A stretch of 36,637 nt of DNA from contig NZ_SCTC01000010.1 of NCBI RefSeq assembly GCF_004299445.1, positions 1 through 36,637 of the forward strand, written 5' to 3'. The translations under genes and the position numbers were made by a program. Positions within the stretch are counted from its first letter, which is position 1, and every line of letters starts with the position of its first letter. Positions 34,614 to 36,637 of this stretch are shown one piece after another. Under the pieces are notes generated by a model. The model saw only the letters and a program-made list of their open reading frames with translations, searched no databases and had not been told where the DNA came from. The DNA is from Phenylobacterium sp. (GTDB taxonomy: Bacteria; Pseudomonadota; Alphaproteobacteria; Caulobacterales; Caulobacteraceae).

Positions 34614-35453
34614 CTACTCGGCCGCGACCCGGTCCAGCCGCGGCACCGACTGCGACAGCCGCCCGCCCACGCGGATCGGCTCGATGCGGCGCGCCAGCCC
34701 GGTCTTCGGGTCGGTCTCCACGAACACGCCGCATACGGTGGCCGGGCCCTCGGCGGGCTTGTAGCGGCCCCCCGGGATGCGGGTGGTGAACCGGCGCAGC
34801 GGCTCTTCCTTCTGGTTGCCGATCACGCTGTCGTAGTCGGCGCAGGCGCCCGCGTCGGTCTGGTACGCCGTACCGCCCACCAGGATCTGGCCATCCGCCG
34901 TCGGCACGTGGGTATGGGTGCCCACCACCAGGCTGGCGCGACCGTCGCAGAAGTGGCCCATCGCCATCTTCTCGGACGTGGCCTCGGCGTGCATGTCCAC
35001 CACGACGGCGTCGGCGACCATGCCCAGCGGCGCGGACTCCAGCGCCCGATCGACTGCGGCGAACGGATCGTCCAGCGCGTCCATGTGCACCCGGCCCAGC
35101 ACGTTCACCACCAGGATCCGCTTGCCTGCAGGGGTTTCGAACAGGTTCGATCCGCGCCCGGGCACGTCCGAGAATTCGGAGTAGTTCGCCGGCCGGATCA
35201 GCCGCGGCTCGCGCACGATGTAGGTCAGCGCTTCCTTCTGGTCCCACGAGTGGTTGCCCAGGGTCAGGCAATCGGCGCCGGCGTCGAATAGTTCGCGGGC
35301 CGTGCCCTCGGTGATTCCGAAACCCGCCGCAGCGTTCTCGGCGTTGACGATCACGAACTCCAGCTGCAGCTCGCGGCGCAGCGCCGGCAGGTGCTCGGCC
35401 AGGCCCTCGCGACCCGAACGGCCGACCACATCTCCAAAAAAGGCGAACCTCAT
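34614..35453 (-). CDS. ymdB: YmdB-family metallophosphodiesterase
   Basis: This 279-residue dinuclear-metal phosphodiesterase of the TIGR00282/YmdB family hydrolyses cyclic nucleotides and related phosphodiesters in vitro and affects motility and biofilm decisions in Bacillus. Metal-binding motifs are complete: FFGDVVGRSG (Asp8), VNAENAA, GNHSWD, DMHAEATSEK and GTHTHVPTAD. Length is typical. The ATG at 35453 has AGGA 7 bases upstream, and that AGGA adjoins the fau TAA stop, 10 bases away, so fau-ymdB is an operon, as in other alphaproteobacteria. The native substrate is unknown. Confidence 0.92.
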   Translation of the reverse strand: MRFAFFGDVVGRSGREGLAEHLPALRRELQLEFVIVNAENAAAGFGITEGTARELFDAGADCLTLGNHSWDQKEALTYIVREPRLIRPANYSEFSDVPGRGSNLFETPAGKRILVVNVLGRVHMDALDDPFAAVDRALESAPLGMVADAVVVDMHAEATSEKMAMGHFCDGRASLVVGTHTHVPTADGQILVGGTAYQTDAGACADYDSVIGNQKEEPLRRFTTRIPGGRYKPAEGPATVCGVFVETDPKTGLARRIEPIRVGGRLSQSVPRLDRVAAE

Positions 35454-35463
35454 CCCCGGGTCC

Positions 35464-36015
35464 TTACCCGAACTCGAGGTATTCCGTCTCGGTCAGTATG
35501 GCGTCGAGGCGCTGATCGTGCGGCTCCATGGGGATTTCCGGCAGTTCCTGGCCCGCGAACGCCAGCCCGACGACGAAGATCGTCTTCTTGCGGCGAAGGT
35601 GGGCCAGGGTGCGGTCATAGTGGCCCCCGCCCTGCCCCAGCCGTCCGCCCCGGCGGTCGAACGCCAGCAGCGGGGCGAACACCACATCCGGCAGAACCGC
35701 CGCTGCGCTCACGTCAGGCGCCGGGATGCCCAGGGCGTCGGGGACCAGCGCCTCGCCGGTCATGTGCCGTCGGAAGATCAGCGCCCCCTGCCGCGACTGG
35801 GCCACGGGCAGGCAGACCGACCCCGCAGCCACCCGCGTGCGCAGCGGCGTCGGGTCGATCTCGGAGCCGGCAGGATGATACAGCGCGACGATCCCGCCAC
35901 CGGGGCGGCCGGGCCACAGCGCGGCAGCCCGTTGTCCAGCGTCAGGCGCTGCAGCCGCCAGCTTGCGCCTCAGGCTGCGCAACTGCGCCCGAAGCGCCGT
36001 CTTGTCAGAGGTCAC
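35464..36015 (-). CDS. fau: 5-formyltetrahydrofolate cyclo-ligase
   Basis: Fau (YgfA) converts 5-formyl-THF to 5,10-methenyl-THF with ATP and so salvages the folate storage form. The 183-residue protein has the basic N-terminal helix (KTALRAQLRSLRRKLA), YHPAGSEIDPTPL, VFAPLLAFDRRGGRLGQGGGHYDR, which is the ATP/folate signature, and a late PMEPHDQRLD. The frame is open to 36057; the GTG at 36015 with GGAG (36022-36025) six bases upstream is chosen because family homology starts there. That ribosome site can pair into a small hairpin (36022-36037). A probable 6S RNA lies just upstream, the classical neighbour of this gene. Confidence 0.92.
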   Translation of the reverse strand: MTSDKTALRAQLRSLRRKLAAAAPDAGQRAAALWPGRPGGGIVALYHPAGSEIDPTPLRTRVAAGSVCLPVAQSRQGALIFRRHMTGEALVPDALGIPAPDVSAAAVLPDVVFAPLLAFDRRGGRLGQGGGHYDRTLAHLRRKKTIFVVGLAFAGQELPEIPMEPHDQRLDAILTETEYLEFG

Positions 36016-36057
36016 GAAGCGCTCCGCGAAGACGGAGGAAGGGTGGCGGCGCCGCAA

Positions 36058-36195
36058 GAGCCGTGAAGGACTGTTTCATTCCCTCGACCTGGTTAGACCA
36101 GGTGGGCGCCGTGTGCCCAGGACCACGATCCCAGGCAGGGACAGCTCCCTATGAGTGAATTAAGGTCGCTGGAATATGTCGCCTTCGACGAGAGC
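36058..36195 (-). ncRNA. ssrS: Candidate 6S RNA (SsrS), boundaries approximate
   Basis: The non-coding stretch directly upstream of fau folds on the minus strand like 6S RNA. The closing stem is CGTCGAAGG (36182-36190) with CCTTCACG (36062-36069), one bulge. A large asymmetric internal bubble follows. The long apical arm pairs CCCTGCCTGG (36131-36140) with CCAGGTCGAGGG (36081-36092), with further pairing inside; ACCTGG/CCAGGT around TCTAA (36087-36103) is an alternative hairpin. 6S RNA mimics an open promoter and sequesters housekeeping RNA polymerase, and ssrS next to fau (ygfA) is a widely conserved arrangement. Ends are estimates; no promoter was confirmed. A fau leader without 6S function is the alternative. 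Confidence 0.6.
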
Positions 36196-36273
36196 CGCAG
36201 CAGGACCCGCCGAGGTGCAACGTAAGGCCGCGAGCGCGCAGTCTCAAGCGCCGCCGCAGCAATCGGGGGGAAT

Positions 36274-36637
36274 ATGGCGTCGCAGACGATCCAGGACGTT
36301 CTAAGCGAGGCGGTGGCCAAGGGCGTGGCGCCCGGCCTGACCGCCGCGGTCGCCCATGCCGATGGCCGCGACAGCGTCTACGCGGCGGGCGTGCGCGGGG
36401 TGGCCGATCCCACGCCGATGTCGCCGGACGATGTCTTCTGGATCGCCTCCTGCACCAAAGCCATCACCTCGGCCGCGGCGCTGCAGCTGGTCGAGCGCGG
36501 AATCCTCGACCTGGATGCGCCGGTGGCCGAACGCCTGCCTGGTCTCGCCGCGCCGCAGGTTCTGGAGGGCTTCGGCGACGACGGCAGCCCGCGCGTCCGC
36601 CCGGCCCGCGCGCCGATCACCCTGCGCCGCCTGCTCA
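36274..36637 (+). CDS. Serine beta-lactamase-family hydrolase, N-terminal part
   Basis: The first 121 codons of a class C beta-lactamase/EstB-type serine hydrolase run off the window end. It starts MASQTIQDVLSEAVAKGVAPGLTAAV and has no signal peptide, so it is probably cytoplasmic and more likely an esterase than a periplasmic beta-lactamase. The nucleophile motif SxxK is present as WIASCTKAITSAAA, followed by LVERGILDLDAPVAERLP, typical of the family. The YxN and HxG motifs would lie beyond the end. The ATG at 36274 follows a GGGGGG stretch. It is divergent from the 6S/fau unit. Confidence 0.85.
   Translation, partial: MASQTIQDVLSEAVAKGVAPGLTAAVAHADGRDSVYAAGVRGVADPTPMSPDDVFWIASCTKAITSAAALQLVERGILDLDAPVAERLPGLAAPQVLEGFGDDGSPRVRPARAPITLRRLL

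Noticed and set aside
36274..36637. Antibiotic-resistance beta-lactamase
   Set aside because: It has SxxK but no signal peptide and is incomplete; EstB-like esterases share these motifs, so no resistance claim is made.

Overview
The window is GC-rich, gene-dense alphaproteobacterial chromosome, most like a Caulobacteraceae genome (Caulobacter/Phenylobacterium type). The grounds are the ihfB-(mscL)-trpFBA-accD-folC synteny facing a trxA-addA-addB cluster, the alphaproteobacterial form of AddAB, a SapC-family protein, an ScsB-type reductant transporter, frequent GTG/TTG starts and a TonB-dependent receptor. The family assignment is inference from gene content and protein character; no database search was possible.

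Left arm (1-5,598, + strand): the C-terminus of IHF beta, the MscL mechanosensitive channel, then a compact run of trpF, trpB, trpA, accD and folC joining tryptophan, fatty-acid and folate synthesis, with short gaps or overlaps. A hairpin sits directly in front of trpF. The convergent folC/trxA junction holds two inverted copies of a ~51-nt palindromic repeat; a third copy lies at the convergent junction at 20.8 kb.

Central block (5,743-20,192, - strand): ten genes read in one direction. In transcription order they are scsB, a periplasmic redoxin, pgi, a PlsC/hemolysin-type acyltransferase, tsaE, amgK, murU, addB, addA and trxA. From tsaE to addA every junction overlaps, so tRNA modification, peptidoglycan-sugar recycling and double-strand-break repair appear translationally coupled. 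trxA has its own candidate promoter at the end of addA.

Middle (20,330-26,165): a degenerate MaoC-like hotdog protein, a SapC-family protein, a lipoprotein acid phosphatase (PhoN/PAP2), a receiver-domain regulator overlapped with a small helical Hpt/CheE-like protein, and an aguA-aguB-GNAT operon making putrescine from agmatine.

Right arm (26,231-36,637): a TonB-dependent receptor with a strong terminator, an ArnT/GT83-like glycosyltransferase whose 3' end overlaps that of a secreted MsrA, a small YvlD/holin-4-like membrane protein, a hybrid histidine kinase, a TIR-TM-YARHG protein, ymdB, fau with a candidate 6S RNA just upstream, and the start of a serine beta-lactamase-family gene.

The best candidates for something undescribed are the TIR-transmembrane-YARHG protein beside the hybrid kinase and the small receiver/Hpt-like pair. 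There is no CRISPR array, tRNA, rRNA, insertion sequence or prophage. No stretch over 300 bases lacks a gene.
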